Source: Rhizobium sp. L43
Lineage (GTDB): Bacteria > Pseudomonadota > Alphaproteobacteria > Rhizobiales > Rhizobiaceae
Direction: 5' to 3'
Length of the DNA stretch: 64,000 nt
Assembly (NCBI RefSeq): GCF_002531725.1
Contig: NZ_NWSQ01000012.1
Coordinates: 168,111-232,110 of the forward strand
This document shows, one piece after another, positions 34,843 to 41,976 of the stretch. The notes under the pieces were generated by a model that made no database searches, had not been told where the DNA came from, and worked only from the letters and a program-made list of their open reading frames with translations. Numbering within the stretch: position 1 is the first letter of the stretch; each line of letters opens with the position of its first letter. The position numbers and the translations under genes were made by a program.

Positions 34843-35961
34843 ATGGATGTCATCAGGACTGCGATCGGCCTGATGAGCGGCACGTCGATGGACGGAATCG
34901 ACGTGGCGCTGATCAGGACCGACGGCCGCGGCTTCATCGAGCGCGGGCCGTTCATGGGCGTGCCCTATGACGCCGATTTTCGCGGGCGGCTGAAACGGGC
35001 GCTGGAACTGGCGCGGCCGCTCCGCGACCGGCGTGAACGGCCGGAGGAGCTTCGCCAGATCGAGCTCGAACTGACCGTGCGGCATGCAACTGCCGTAACG
35101 GCATTTCTGGAGCGTTTCGGGCTTTCTGCCGATGGCGTCGATGTTCTCGGTTTTCATGGCCAGACGGTGCTTCATCGCCCGGACGAAGGATTGACGATCC
35201 AGATCGGCGACGGGGGGGAATTGGCGCGCCGAACCGGCATATCGGTGGTCTATGACATGCGCGCCAACGACATGCTTCACCGCGGGCAGGGCGCGCCGCT
35301 GGTGCCGGCCTATCACGCGGCACTCGCAGGAAAATTCCAGCAGGCGGGACAGGCGGTGTGTTTCGTCAATATCGGCGGTATCTCCAATCTGACCTTCATC
35401 GGTGGGGATGGCCGGATCGCGGCCTTCGACAGCGGGCCGGGCAATACGCTGATCGACCAGTGGGTGGAAATGCAGACCGGCAAAACCTATGATCCCGGCG
35501 GCGAGATCGGCGGGCGCGGCAAGGTCGTGGCCGCTCTCGCGGAACGGTATCTCGCAAGCCCGTTCTTTCGCGGCAATGTTCGCCGCTCACTCGACCGCGG
35601 CGATTTCGCGCCGCTGCGGCCCGAGGAGGCGAGCCTCGAGGACGGCGCCCGCACGCTGGCGCATGTCGCCGCCGCCTCGATCATCAAATCTGCCGGCTTC
35701 CTGCCCGAGAGCCCATCGATCTATATCGTCTGCGGCGGCGGGCGGCTGAACGCCACCGTGATGGCGGAGTTCTCGGTTATGGCCGAAAGGCTGGGCTCGA
35801 AGGTATTGACGGCCGAACAGGCCGGCTTCGACGGCGATGCGATGGAAGCAGAGGCCTGGGCCTATCTCGCCGTCCGCTCGCTGGACGGGCTGCCGTTGAC
35901 ATTTCCCGGCACGACGGGGGTCGACGCCCCTGTCAGCGGCGGGATGCTGGCAAGGCCATGA
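34843..35961 (+). CDS. anmK: Anhydro-N-acetylmuramic acid kinase
   Basis: A 372-residue sugar kinase of the ASKHA fold that cleaves the 1,6-anhydro bond of anhMurNAc and phosphorylates it, as part of peptidoglycan recycling in the cytoplasm. The N-terminal ATP-binding segment is IGLMSGTSMDGIDVALI. GFHGQTVLHRP, FVNIGGISNLTFIG and DSGPGNTLIDQWV are all family signatures. The ATG at 34843 follows AGGGAGGCAAGCCTC. The next gene overlaps its stop by four bases. Confidence 0.97.
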   Translation: MDVIRTAIGLMSGTSMDGIDVALIRTDGRGFIERGPFMGVPYDADFRGRLKRALELARPLRDRRERPEELRQIELELTVRHATAVTAFLERFGLSADGVDVLGFHGQTVLHRPDEGLTIQIGDGGELARRTGISVVYDMRANDMLHRGQGAPLVPAYHAALAGKFQQAGQAVCFVNIGGISNLTFIGGDGRIAAFDSGPGNTLIDQWVEMQTGKTYDPGGEIGGRGKVVAALAERYLASPFFRGNVRRSLDRGDFAPLRPEEASLEDGARTLAHVAAASIIKSAGFLPESPSIYIVCGGGRLNATVMAEFSVMAERLGSKVLTAEQAGFDGDAMEAEAWAYLAVRSLDGLPLTFPGTTGVDAPVSGGMLARP

Positions 35962-36410
35962 GAGAGCAGCAGGTCATCCTGAAGACGCCCCGGCTCACCT
36001 TAGTCATGTGGGACGAAGGCGATGCGGCTCTGGTGCAGCAGCTGCATTCGACGATGGCGACGACCCGGTATCTGCCCGGTCAGGCGCCATGGAGTCTCGA
36101 AAAGGCCGAAAAGCGGCTGCGGGGCTGGTTCGAGGAACAGGCACGCGACGGCACGACCAAATACAAGGTACTCGCCGAGGACGGCCTATTCATCGGCCGT
36201 GCGGGGATTTCGAAGTTCAGGAGCGAGCAGTTCGAACTCGGTTATTCCCTGCGCGAGGAAGCGTGGGGCAAGGGCCTTGCGACCGAGGCGGCGAGCGCGC
36301 TTTCCGACTGGTTCTTCGACAGGCAGTTGGCATCCGGCTTCATCGCCTTCACGCATCCCGAAAACACCGCCTCGCAGCACTCCATCGATCCTGATCGATG
36401 GAGTGCTTGA
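35958..36410 (+). CDS. RimJ/RimL-type GNAT acetyltransferase, C-terminus frameshifted
   Basis: A 150-residue product that follows the RimJ/RimL family (KTPRLTLVMW, FELGYSLREEAWGKGLATEA as motif A) until FTHPENTASQH, where the family continues with a V-L-x-K-x-G-F segment. Here the frame instead runs into a perfect 15-bp hairpin and stops nine codons later. The missing tail survives in the +1 frame as IDGVLDTAFELTADMRPAKL, ending at 36456. The gene thus appears to have lost about 15 codons and its frame at the hairpin, and is probably inactive. The start overlaps the anmK stop (ATGA), so it is translated from the same message. Confidence 0.7.
   Translation: MREQQVILKTPRLTLVMWDEGDAALVQQLHSTMATTRYLPGQAPWSLEKAEKRLRGWFEEQARDGTTKYKVLAEDGLFIGRAGISKFRSEQFELGYSLREEAWGKGLATEAASALSDWFFDRQLASGFIAFTHPENTASQHSIDPDRWSA
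36376..36407. repeat. Perfect 15-bp inverted repeat with 2-base loop inside a GNAT gene
   Basis: AGCACTCCATCGATC and GATCGATGGAGTGCT are separated only by CT. The right arm encodes part of the expected protein tail in the +1 frame (IDGVL), so the left arm looks like an inverted copy of it. Confidence 0.9.
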
Positions 36411-36452
36411 CACGGCTTTCGAACTCACCGCCGATATGCGGCCGGCAAAGCT

Positions 36453-37628
36453 CTAACTTTTGACGGCGAGTGGCCGAACATTCGATTCACGTCCGCCCTG
36501 ATTTCCATCCTCGACGCCCCTGACCTGAGCGATGAACGAGAATTTCTTGCGAAGGCCGAGGATCGGTTTCTCGATGAAATGCCAGGACAGCACCGCGACG
36601 GCGAGAGCCGAGGGCAGGCCGACCAGATAGAGCGCCAGCGCACCATATTTCGGGTAGAGAAAGATTGAGGGGAACGAGCTGATCCAGATCTGCAGGAACG
36701 GATCATGGTAGAGATAGACGCCGTAGGAATAATCGCCTTTCCTGAAAAAGGCCGGAATGGGCACCTCCGACAGGCCGATGAAGACTGTGATGTAGACGAG
36801 CGAGGTGATGACGATCGGCCGGTTGATCACCGACTCCACAGCCCGGCTGTCGAGGGTGAGAATCGCGACGATGCAGACCAGGCAGGCGGCGGCGAACAGC
36901 CAGCGGGAATGCGGAATGACCGCTTTGAACTGAAAGACGACGATGCCCATCATGAAGGCCGTTATCAGCTGGGAGCCGCGGCTCATGAACAGGAAGCGAG
37001 CGATCGGCTTGATTGAACCGGGCAACAGATAGGGCATCTTCTGTACGATGAGACCGATGACGATGTAGGCGATCGTCACGCCGAGCAGCTTGTAGCGCGT
37101 CTTCACGATGGCGGTGATCATCAGGAATGACATGATGATGTAGCAGAAGATCTCCCATGGAACCGTCCAGAGAGCACCGTTGACACGCTGGCTCGGATTA
37201 TCCTGGAAGACGCCCGGCAGCTCGTAATGGATCCAGCCGACGATATTCAGAAAGTATTTGAAAAACCGCGGATCGGTAAAATATTCGGCGTGATAGACGA
37301 TCGTTACGATCGGCCCGATGATCAGCGAACAAACGACGATATCGACGGCCAGTGCCGGAACGATACGCAAGCCGCGATTGATCAGAAAATTCCGGAGACT
37401 CAGGCGCTGGGCGCTGCCCGCGATCAGAAATCCGCTCAAAGCGAAAAACATCGGAACAAGAGCGTATTCGGTGAACCAGAATACCGAGCCTCTGATGAAG
37501 GCATCATTCCGCGTCAGCAAAAACGAATGCGTCAATACGATAGAAAAGGCGAGTCCAATTCGAAGAAAGTCGAACCCCGGACCGATACCCCTATACTTAT
37601 CCAGGACTTCCCCGAACGACTTGGTCAT
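36453..37628 (-). CDS. Acyltransferase 3 (OafA/YrhL-type) membrane protein
   Basis: A 391-residue integral membrane O-acyltransferase with about ten hydrophobic segments. The N-terminus has the family's FDFLRIGLAFSIVLTHSFLL, with the catalytic-type His in TM1, and FFALSGFLIAGSAQRLSLRN with the G-F-L/F-I-x-x-S motif. SYGVYLYHDPFLQIWI near the C-terminus is also typical. Such proteins acetylate or succinylate surface polysaccharides, Nod factors (NodX) or other glycans. The target is unknown. The ATG at 37628 is used. A perfect 16-bp palindrome lies 44 bp upstream. The stop overlaps the tail of the damaged GNAT gene. Confidence 0.9.
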   Translation of the reverse strand: MTKSFGEVLDKYRGIGPGFDFLRIGLAFSIVLTHSFLLTRNDAFIRGSVFWFTEYALVPMFFALSGFLIAGSAQRLSLRNFLINRGLRIVPALAVDIVVCSLIIGPIVTIVYHAEYFTDPRFFKYFLNIVGWIHYELPGVFQDNPSQRVNGALWTVPWEIFCYIIMSFLMITAIVKTRYKLLGVTIAYIVIGLIVQKMPYLLPGSIKPIARFLFMSRGSQLITAFMMGIVVFQFKAVIPHSRWLFAAACLVCIVAILTLDSRAVESVINRPIVITSLVYITVFIGLSEVPIPAFFRKGDYSYGVYLYHDPFLQIWISSFPSIFLYPKYGALALYLVGLPSALAVAVLSWHFIEKPILGLRKKFSFIAQVRGVEDGNQGGRESNVRPLAVKS

Positions 37629-37671
37629 TACGGACCTCGCTTTAGTTAGGATCGCGAGGACCCTACCGCAC

Positions 37672-37687
37672 TGCAATATATATTGCA
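37672..37687. promoter_or_regulatory. Perfect 16-bp AT-rich palindrome upstream of the acyltransferase
   Basis: TGCAATATATATTGCA is fully self-complementary and lies 44 bp before the acyltransferase start, in a GC-rich genome. It resembles an operator for a dimeric helix-turn-helix regulator. The regulator is unknown. Confidence 0.5.
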
Positions 37688-37733
37688 ACACGATAGGTGA
37701 TCTGTTCTGGCACAGCCGGCGCGGTTGTGTCCG

Positions 37734-37760
37734 GCCCGTCTCCACAGGGAGAAGACGGGC
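37734..37760 (-). terminator. Hairpin after the alpha/beta-hydrolase gene
   Basis: An 8-bp stem (GCCCGTCT/AGACGGGC) with an 11-base loop lies 13 bp past the hydrolase stop. It lacks a T-run on the minus strand, so intrinsic termination is uncertain. Confidence 0.4.
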
Positions 37761-37773
37761 TCGTGCGATGGCG

Positions 37774-38451
37774 TCAGCGGATCCGCTTGGCGGCCGGTTC
37801 CGGCACCAATTCACCGTTGAGGCGGCGGTCGAGATAATCCTCGCATTCGCCCATCAGCGTTTCCACCTGACCATTGAAGAAGTGGTTGGCATTGGCAACG
37901 GTGCGATGGGTGATGAGGATGCCCTTCTGAGTCTTCAGCTTTTCCACCAGGCCGTTGACATCTTTTTCCGGGGCCACCTTGTCGGCCTCGCCATTGATGA
38001 TCAGGCCGGAGGAGGGGCAGGGCGCCAGGAAGGAGAAGTCGTAGGTATTCGGCTGCGGGGCGATCGACATGAAGCCCTCGATCTCCGGCCGGCGCATCAG
38101 GAGCTGCATGCCGATCCAGGACCCGAAGGAATAACCGGCGACCCAGCAGGTCTTCGAATCGGGATGCAGGCTCTGCACCCAGTCGAGCGCAGAGGCGGCA
38201 TCCGAGAGTTCGCCGGCGCCATGATCGAATTCGCCCTGGCTGCGGCCGATGCCCCGGAAATTGAAGCGTAGGGTCGTGAACCCGCGCTTCTGGAACATGT
38301 AGAAGAGCTGGTAGACGATCTGATTGTTCATCGTGCCGCCGAACTGCGGATGCGGATGCAGGATCAGGGCGATGGGCGCGCTTTTTTCCTTGGAGGGCTG
38401 GTAGCGGCCTTCAAGACGGCCGGCTGGGCCGTTGAAAATAACTTCGGGCAT
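37774..38451 (-). CDS. Alpha/beta-hydrolase of the YfhR/peptidase S15-like group
   Basis: A 225-residue hydrolase. LILHPHPQFGGTMNNQIVYQ is a segment typical of this conserved bacterial group. RGFTTLRFNFRGIGRSQGEF precedes the nucleophile elbow VAGYSFGSWIGMQ (G-Y-S-F-G). Asp is probably in NGEADKVAP and His in ANHFFNGQ. The function is unknown; esterase activity is expected from the triad. The ATG at 38451 (MPEVIFNG) is the family start. The gene is divergent from the suf operon, and its 5' region shares the 217-bp intergenic segment carrying the iron-responsive sites. Confidence 0.88.
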   Translation of the reverse strand: MPEVIFNGPAGRLEGRYQPSKEKSAPIALILHPHPQFGGTMNNQIVYQLFYMFQKRGFTTLRFNFRGIGRSQGEFDHGAGELSDAASALDWVQSLHPDSKTCWVAGYSFGSWIGMQLLMRRPEIEGFMSIAPQPNTYDFSFLAPCPSSGLIINGEADKVAPEKDVNGLVEKLKTQKGILITHRTVANANHFFNGQVETLMGECEDYLDRRLNGELVPEPAAKRIR

Positions 38452-38503
38452 TGGTACTCCGGGTTTTATTTCGCGTTCGCGCTGCGTTGGACGACAACAT
38501 GAC

Positions 38504-38553
38504 TTGACTAGTGTTGTCAGCTTTTCTAAAACGCAGTTTAGAACAATTCGAAA
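38504..38553 (+). promoter_or_regulatory. suf promoter with candidate RirA (IRO) and Irr (ICE) sites
   Basis: TTGACT (38504-38509) and TAAAAC (38527-38532) are spaced by 17 bp, giving a plausible sigma-70 promoter. TGA-N9-TCA, the IRO core bound by RirA in Rhizobium, occupies 38505-38519 and so overlaps the -35 box. TTTAGAACAATTCGAAA at 38537-38553 differs at one base from the Irr control element TTTAGAA-N3-TTCTAAA and would lie at the start point. The site identities rest on known consensus sequences. Both lie 115-165 bp before sufS2. Confidence 0.75.
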
Positions 38554-38668
38554 CTTGCATGGCGATCCACGCATCGTGGAATGTGTCATAAGGCAAGCCC
38601 GGCGGAAATTTCAAGAAAAATGAGCCGCGGATGCTGAAGCAAGCTCGTCAAGCGCAGGACTGAAGATC

Positions 38669-39835
38669 ATGGCGCCGCCACGCCTTTATCTCGACTGGAA
38701 TGCCACAGCGCCGTTGCACCCCGCAGCTCGCGAGGCGATCATGCGCGCCATCGACATTTTCGGCAATCCAAATTCCGTTCACGGCGAAGGCCGTGCCGCC
38801 CGCGCTGCGATCGAAGGCGCACGGCGCAAAGTGGCGGCTCTCGTCGGCACCGACGCCGGCAATGTGGTCTTCACCAGCGGCGCGACCGAGGCCGCCAATC
38901 TGGTGTTGACGCCGGATTTCCGCATGGGCCGCACGCCGCTCCGGCTCGGCCATCTCTACTTTTCGGCGATCGAGCATCCTGCCGTGCGCGAAGGCGGCCG
39001 CTTCGCCAGGGAGAAGATGACGGAAATCCCGGTTACCGAAGCCGGGACCGTCGATCTGGATGCGCTCGCCACCCTGCTCGACGCCCATGACAAGGCCGCC
39101 GGCCTACCGATGGTCGCCATCATGCTCGTCAATAACGAGACGGGTATCGTCCAGCCTGTGGAGGCCGCGGCAAAGATCGTGCATGCCCATGGCGGCCTCC
39201 TCGTCGTCGACGCCGTCCAGGCGGCGGGGCGTCTGGCGCTCGATATCGAGAAGCTCGGCGCCGACTTCATGATCGTTTCCTCGCACAAGATCGGCGGGCC
39301 GAAGGGCGCTGGTGCGCTGATTGCCCGCGGCGAGGCGCTGATGCCCAGGCCACTGATCCAGGGCGGCGGGCAGGAGCGCGGTCACCGGTCGGGGACACAG
39401 AATTCCCTGGCGCTGATCGGCTTCGGCGCGGCGGCGGAGGCTGCTGCCTGCGAATTCGAGGCGCGTAATGCGGCGATCGGCGCATTACGCGAGCGGCTGG
39501 AAGCCGGCATGCGTCGGGCGGCAGCCGATGTGATCATCCACGGCGCGGGCGGCGAGCGTGTTACCAACACGATTTTCTTCACCCTGCCGGGGCTGAAGGC
39601 CGAGACCGGACAGATCGCATTCGATCTCGAAGGCGTAGCGCTTTCGGCGGGTTCTGCCTGCTCGTCCGGACGGCTCGGCGAAAGCCATGTGCTCACGGCG
39701 ATGGGACGTGACGCCAAGCTCGGGGCGCTGCGGATCTCGCTCGGCTTTTCGACGACCGAAGAGGATATCGACCGGGCGATTGCGGCTTTTGCGAAGATCG
39801 CCTGCCGGCGAAGGTCGGCGGGCGAGGCGGCCTGA
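38669..39835 (+). CDS. sufS2: Cysteine desulfurase, NifS/IscS-like (first of two in the operon)
   Basis: A 388-residue PLP enzyme that takes sulfur from cysteine for cluster assembly. It starts PRLYLDWNATAPLHPAAREA. PLP-lysine is in SSHKIGGPKGAGAL, and the mobile-loop cysteine is in SAGSACSSGRLGESHVL, so it belongs to group I (NifS/IscS-like), unlike the group II SufS at 44 kb. In Agrobacterium the equivalent gene begins the suf operon and is called sufS2. It is 168 bp before sufB, and that gap carries two palindromes. Expression is probably controlled by the RirA/Irr sites upstream. Confidence 0.93.
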   Translation: MAPPRLYLDWNATAPLHPAAREAIMRAIDIFGNPNSVHGEGRAARAAIEGARRKVAALVGTDAGNVVFTSGATEAANLVLTPDFRMGRTPLRLGHLYFSAIEHPAVREGGRFAREKMTEIPVTEAGTVDLDALATLLDAHDKAAGLPMVAIMLVNNETGIVQPVEAAAKIVHAHGGLLVVDAVQAAGRLALDIEKLGADFMIVSSHKIGGPKGAGALIARGEALMPRPLIQGGGQERGHRSGTQNSLALIGFGAAAEAAACEFEARNAAIGALRERLEAGMRRAAADVIIHGAGGERVTNTIFFTLPGLKAETGQIAFDLEGVALSAGSACSSGRLGESHVLTAMGRDAKLGALRISLGFSTTEEDIDRAIAAFAKIACRRRSAGEAA

Positions 39836-39912
39836 CCCGCGTCAAAACTTGCGGAAACACAAATTTCCGCTTGCCAATCGGGCTGAAAAGTCCCTTTTGG
39901 CCTCTTACATTA

Positions 39913-39954
39913 GGGCAAGAGAATTGCCCAACGTGAAGGGCAAGTGAATTGCCC
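39913..39954 (+). repeat. Two tandem 17-bp palindromes between sufS2 and sufB
   Basis: GGGCAAGAGAATTGCCC (39913-39929) and GGGCAAGTGAATTGCCC (39938-39954) are near-identical hairpins (6-bp stem, 5-base loop), repeating every 25 bp. They end 50 bp before sufB. They could be operators, RNA-processing sites or attenuators. Confidence 0.85.
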
Positions 39955-40003
39955 AAACGCTACAAGCTGCCGGACCTTGTATCCGGCGAGATTGGAGAAT
40001 GAG

Positions 40004-41473
40004 ATGGCTGCCGTGCAGGAAACGATCGACCAGGTGCGCCTGATCGATGTGGACCAGTACAAATACGGTTTCGAGACCGTCATCGAGATGGACAAGGCGC
40101 CGAAAGGCCTGTCCGAGGACATCATCCGCTTCATTTCCGCCAAGAAGCAGGAGCCGGAATGGATGCTGGAATGGCGTCTCGAAGCCTATCGGCGCTGGCT
40201 GACGCTGGAAGAGCCGACCTGGGCGCGCGTCGATTATCCGAAGATCGATTTCAACGACATTTATTATTACGCCGCGCCGAAGAGCACGCCGGGCCCGAAG
40301 TCGCTCGACGAGGTCGATCCGGAGCTGCTCAAGGTTTACGAAAAGCTCGGCATTCCGCTGCGTGAGCAGGAGATCCTGGCCGGCGTCGAGAAGCCGAAGA
40401 TCGCCGTCGACGCGGTTTTCGACAGCGTTTCGGTCGTCACCACCTTCAAGGCAGAGCTGAAGAAGGCCGGCGTGATTTTCATGTCGATTTCGGAAGCCAT
40501 CCGCGAGCATCCGGAACTGGTGCAGAAATACCTCGGCTCCGTGGTGCCGACGAGCGACAACTATTATGCGACGCTGAATTCGGCTGTTTTCACCGACGGC
40601 TCCTTCGTGTTCATTCCGAAGGGCGTTCGCTGCCCGATGGAGCTGTCCACCTATTTCCGCATCAACGAGAAGGGCACCGGCCAGTTCGAGCGCACGCTGA
40701 TCATTGCGGAAGAAGGAGCCTACGTCTCTTATCTCGAAGGCTGCACGGCCCCGCAGCGTGACGAAAACCAGCTGCATGCCGCCGTGGTCGAGTTGGTTGC
40801 GCTCGACGATGCCGAGATCAAGTATTCCACCGTCCAGAACTGGTATCCCGGTGACAAGGAAGGCAAGGGCGGCATCTACAACTTCGTCACCAAGCGCGGC
40901 GATTGCCGCGGCGACCGCTCGAAGATCTCCTGGACGCAGGTGGAAACCGGCTCGGCGATCACCTGGAAATATCCGTCCTGCATCCTGCGCGGCGACGACA
41001 GCCGCGGCGAGTTCTATTCGATCGCCGTCTCCAACGGCCATCAGCAGATCGACAGCGGCACCAAGATGATCCATCTCGGCAAGAACACGTCGAGCCGCAT
41101 CGTCTCCAAGGGCATCGCCGCTGGCGTATCCAACAACACCTATCGCGGCCAGGTCTCGGCCCACCGAAAGGCGTCGAATGCGCGCAACTTCACCCAGTGC
41201 GATTCGCTCCTGATCGGCGACAAATGCGGCGCCCATACCGTGCCCTACATCGAGGCGAAGAACTCGACGGCGCAGTTCGAGCATGAAGCGACGACCTCGA
41301 AAATCTCCGAGGACCAGCTGTTCTACTGCCTGCAGCGCGGCATTCCTACCGAAGCGGCGATCGCACTGATCGTCAACGGCTTCGTCAAGGAAGTCCTGCA
41401 GGAGCTGCCGATGGAATTCGCCGTCGAGGCGCAAAAGCTGATCAGCATTTCGCTGGAAGGCTCGGTGGGCTAA
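40004..41473 (+). CDS. sufB: Fe-S cluster assembly scaffold SufB
   Basis: A 489-residue scaffold subunit of the SufBC2D complex, on which clusters are built. Characteristic pieces are PKGVRCPMELSTYFRIN, EGAYVSYLEGCTAPQRDENQ, and the C-terminal CDSLLIGDKCGAHTVPYIEA containing the conserved cysteine proposed as sulfur acceptor and cluster ligand. EHEATTSKISEDQLFYCLQR is the shared SufB/SufD helix-strand tail. The ATG at 40004 follows TTGGAGAATGAG. sufC normally follows within a few bases, but here a 430-bp repeat-bounded element separates them by 503 bp. Confidence 0.98.
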   Translation: MAAVQETIDQVRLIDVDQYKYGFETVIEMDKAPKGLSEDIIRFISAKKQEPEWMLEWRLEAYRRWLTLEEPTWARVDYPKIDFNDIYYYAAPKSTPGPKSLDEVDPELLKVYEKLGIPLREQEILAGVEKPKIAVDAVFDSVSVVTTFKAELKKAGVIFMSISEAIREHPELVQKYLGSVVPTSDNYYATLNSAVFTDGSFVFIPKGVRCPMELSTYFRINEKGTGQFERTLIIAEEGAYVSYLEGCTAPQRDENQLHAAVVELVALDDAEIKYSTVQNWYPGDKEGKGGIYNFVTKRGDCRGDRSKISWTQVETGSAITWKYPSCILRGDDSRGEFYSIAVSNGHQQIDSGTKMIHLGKNTSSRIVSKGIAAGVSNNTYRGQVSAHRKASNARNFTQCDSLLIGDKCGAHTVPYIEAKNSTAQFEHEATTSKISEDQLFYCLQRGIPTEAAIALIVNGFVKEVLQELPMEFAVEAQKLISISLEGSVG

Positions 41474-41481
41474 ATACGGTC

Positions 41482-41512
41482 TCCGTCATCCTCGGGCTTG
41501 TCCCGAGGATCT
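41482..41512 (-). repeat. Left 31-bp inverted repeat flanking the GIY-YIG gene
   Basis: A palindromic repeat with a 9-bp stem (ATCCTCGGG/CCCGAGGAT, 41488-41510) and a 5-base loop, preceded by TCCGTC. It is the exact reverse complement of 41881-41911. It begins 9 bases after the sufB stop and is a candidate left end of an inserted element. Confidence 0.9.
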
Positions 41513-41532
41513 GCTGTGGCCGGAGGATAGGG

Positions 41533-41874
41533 ATGTGTGGTTTCGTCTATATGATGTCCGACAAGCCACGAGGCGTGATCTACACCGGCGTCAGGAGTGA
41601 TTTGCACGGTCGCATATGGGAACACCGCAACGAAATCCATAAGGGTTTTACGGAGAAATACAGAGCAAAGAACCTCGTCTGGTTCGAGAGCCATCCGAAC
41701 ATCGTGTTGGCGATCCAGCGGGAGAAATCTTTGAAGCGTTACCTGCGCGAATGGAAAATCAAGCTTGTCGAGGGATTCAATCCGACCTGGATCGATCTTT
41801 ACGAGCGGATCGACGAAATTGAGAATGTCTATCGACCGCATCCGAATACGCGGGAGTGGAGCGATTACAATTGA
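41533..41874 (+). CDS. GIY-YIG nuclease family protein (UPF0213-like) inside the suf operon
   Basis: A 113-residue stand-alone GIY-YIG domain. CGFVYMMSDKPRGVIYTGVR carries the two signature strands (here V-Y-M and Y-T-G), followed by RIWEHRNEIHKG with the conserved Arg. The helix with the metal-binding Glu is QREKSLKRYLREWKIKLVE, then NPTW. The catalytic residues therefore look intact. The ATG at 41533 follows GGAGGATAGGG. The gene lies between sufB and sufC and is enclosed by perfect 31-bp inverted repeats, which suggests it came as a mobile cassette and has nothing to do with cluster assembly. It is a homologue of small nucleases found in many copies in alphaproteobacteria. Confidence 0.9.
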   Translation: MCGFVYMMSDKPRGVIYTGVRSDLHGRIWEHRNEIHKGFTEKYRAKNLVWFESHPNIVLAIQREKSLKRYLREWKIKLVEGFNPTWIDLYERIDEIENVYRPHPNTREWSDYN

Positions 41875-41880
41875 GGGCTT

Positions 41881-41911
41881 AGATCCTCGGGACAAGCCCG
41901 AGGATGACGGA
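41881..41911 (+). repeat. Right 31-bp inverted repeat flanking the GIY-YIG gene
   Basis: The exact reverse complement of 41482-41512: stem ATCCTCGGG/CCCGAGGAT at 41883-41905 with loop ACAAG, followed by GACGGA at the outer end. It begins 6 bases after the nuclease stop codon and ends 65 bp before sufC. Confidence 0.9.
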
Positions 41912-41976
41912 TCGAGGCCGGTGCGAACGGTCAATCAGGCGGCACTTGAACCCGCTGTATGAACAGGAAAAACGAA

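Larger units (their letters stand above)
41482..41911. mobile_element. Putative GIY-YIG nuclease/palindromic-repeat element
   Basis: A 430-bp unit consisting of one small nuclease gene between two perfect, oppositely oriented 31-bp palindromic repeats. It sits precisely between sufB and sufC, genes that are normally adjacent. A gene-free inverted pair of a related repeat occurs at 6081-6188. There is no transposase and no clear target-site duplication, so mobility is inferred from structure and position. Confidence 0.55.

Noticed and set aside
38524..38543. TTCTAAA-N6-TTTAGAA as an Irr box
   Set aside because: The half-sites are in the opposite order to the ICE consensus; the adjacent TTTAGAA-N3-TTCGAAA fits better.
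41470..41934. A minus-strand frame covering the GIY-YIG gene and both repeats
   Set aside because: Its ends merely translate the palindromic repeats and its middle is antisense to the nuclease gene.
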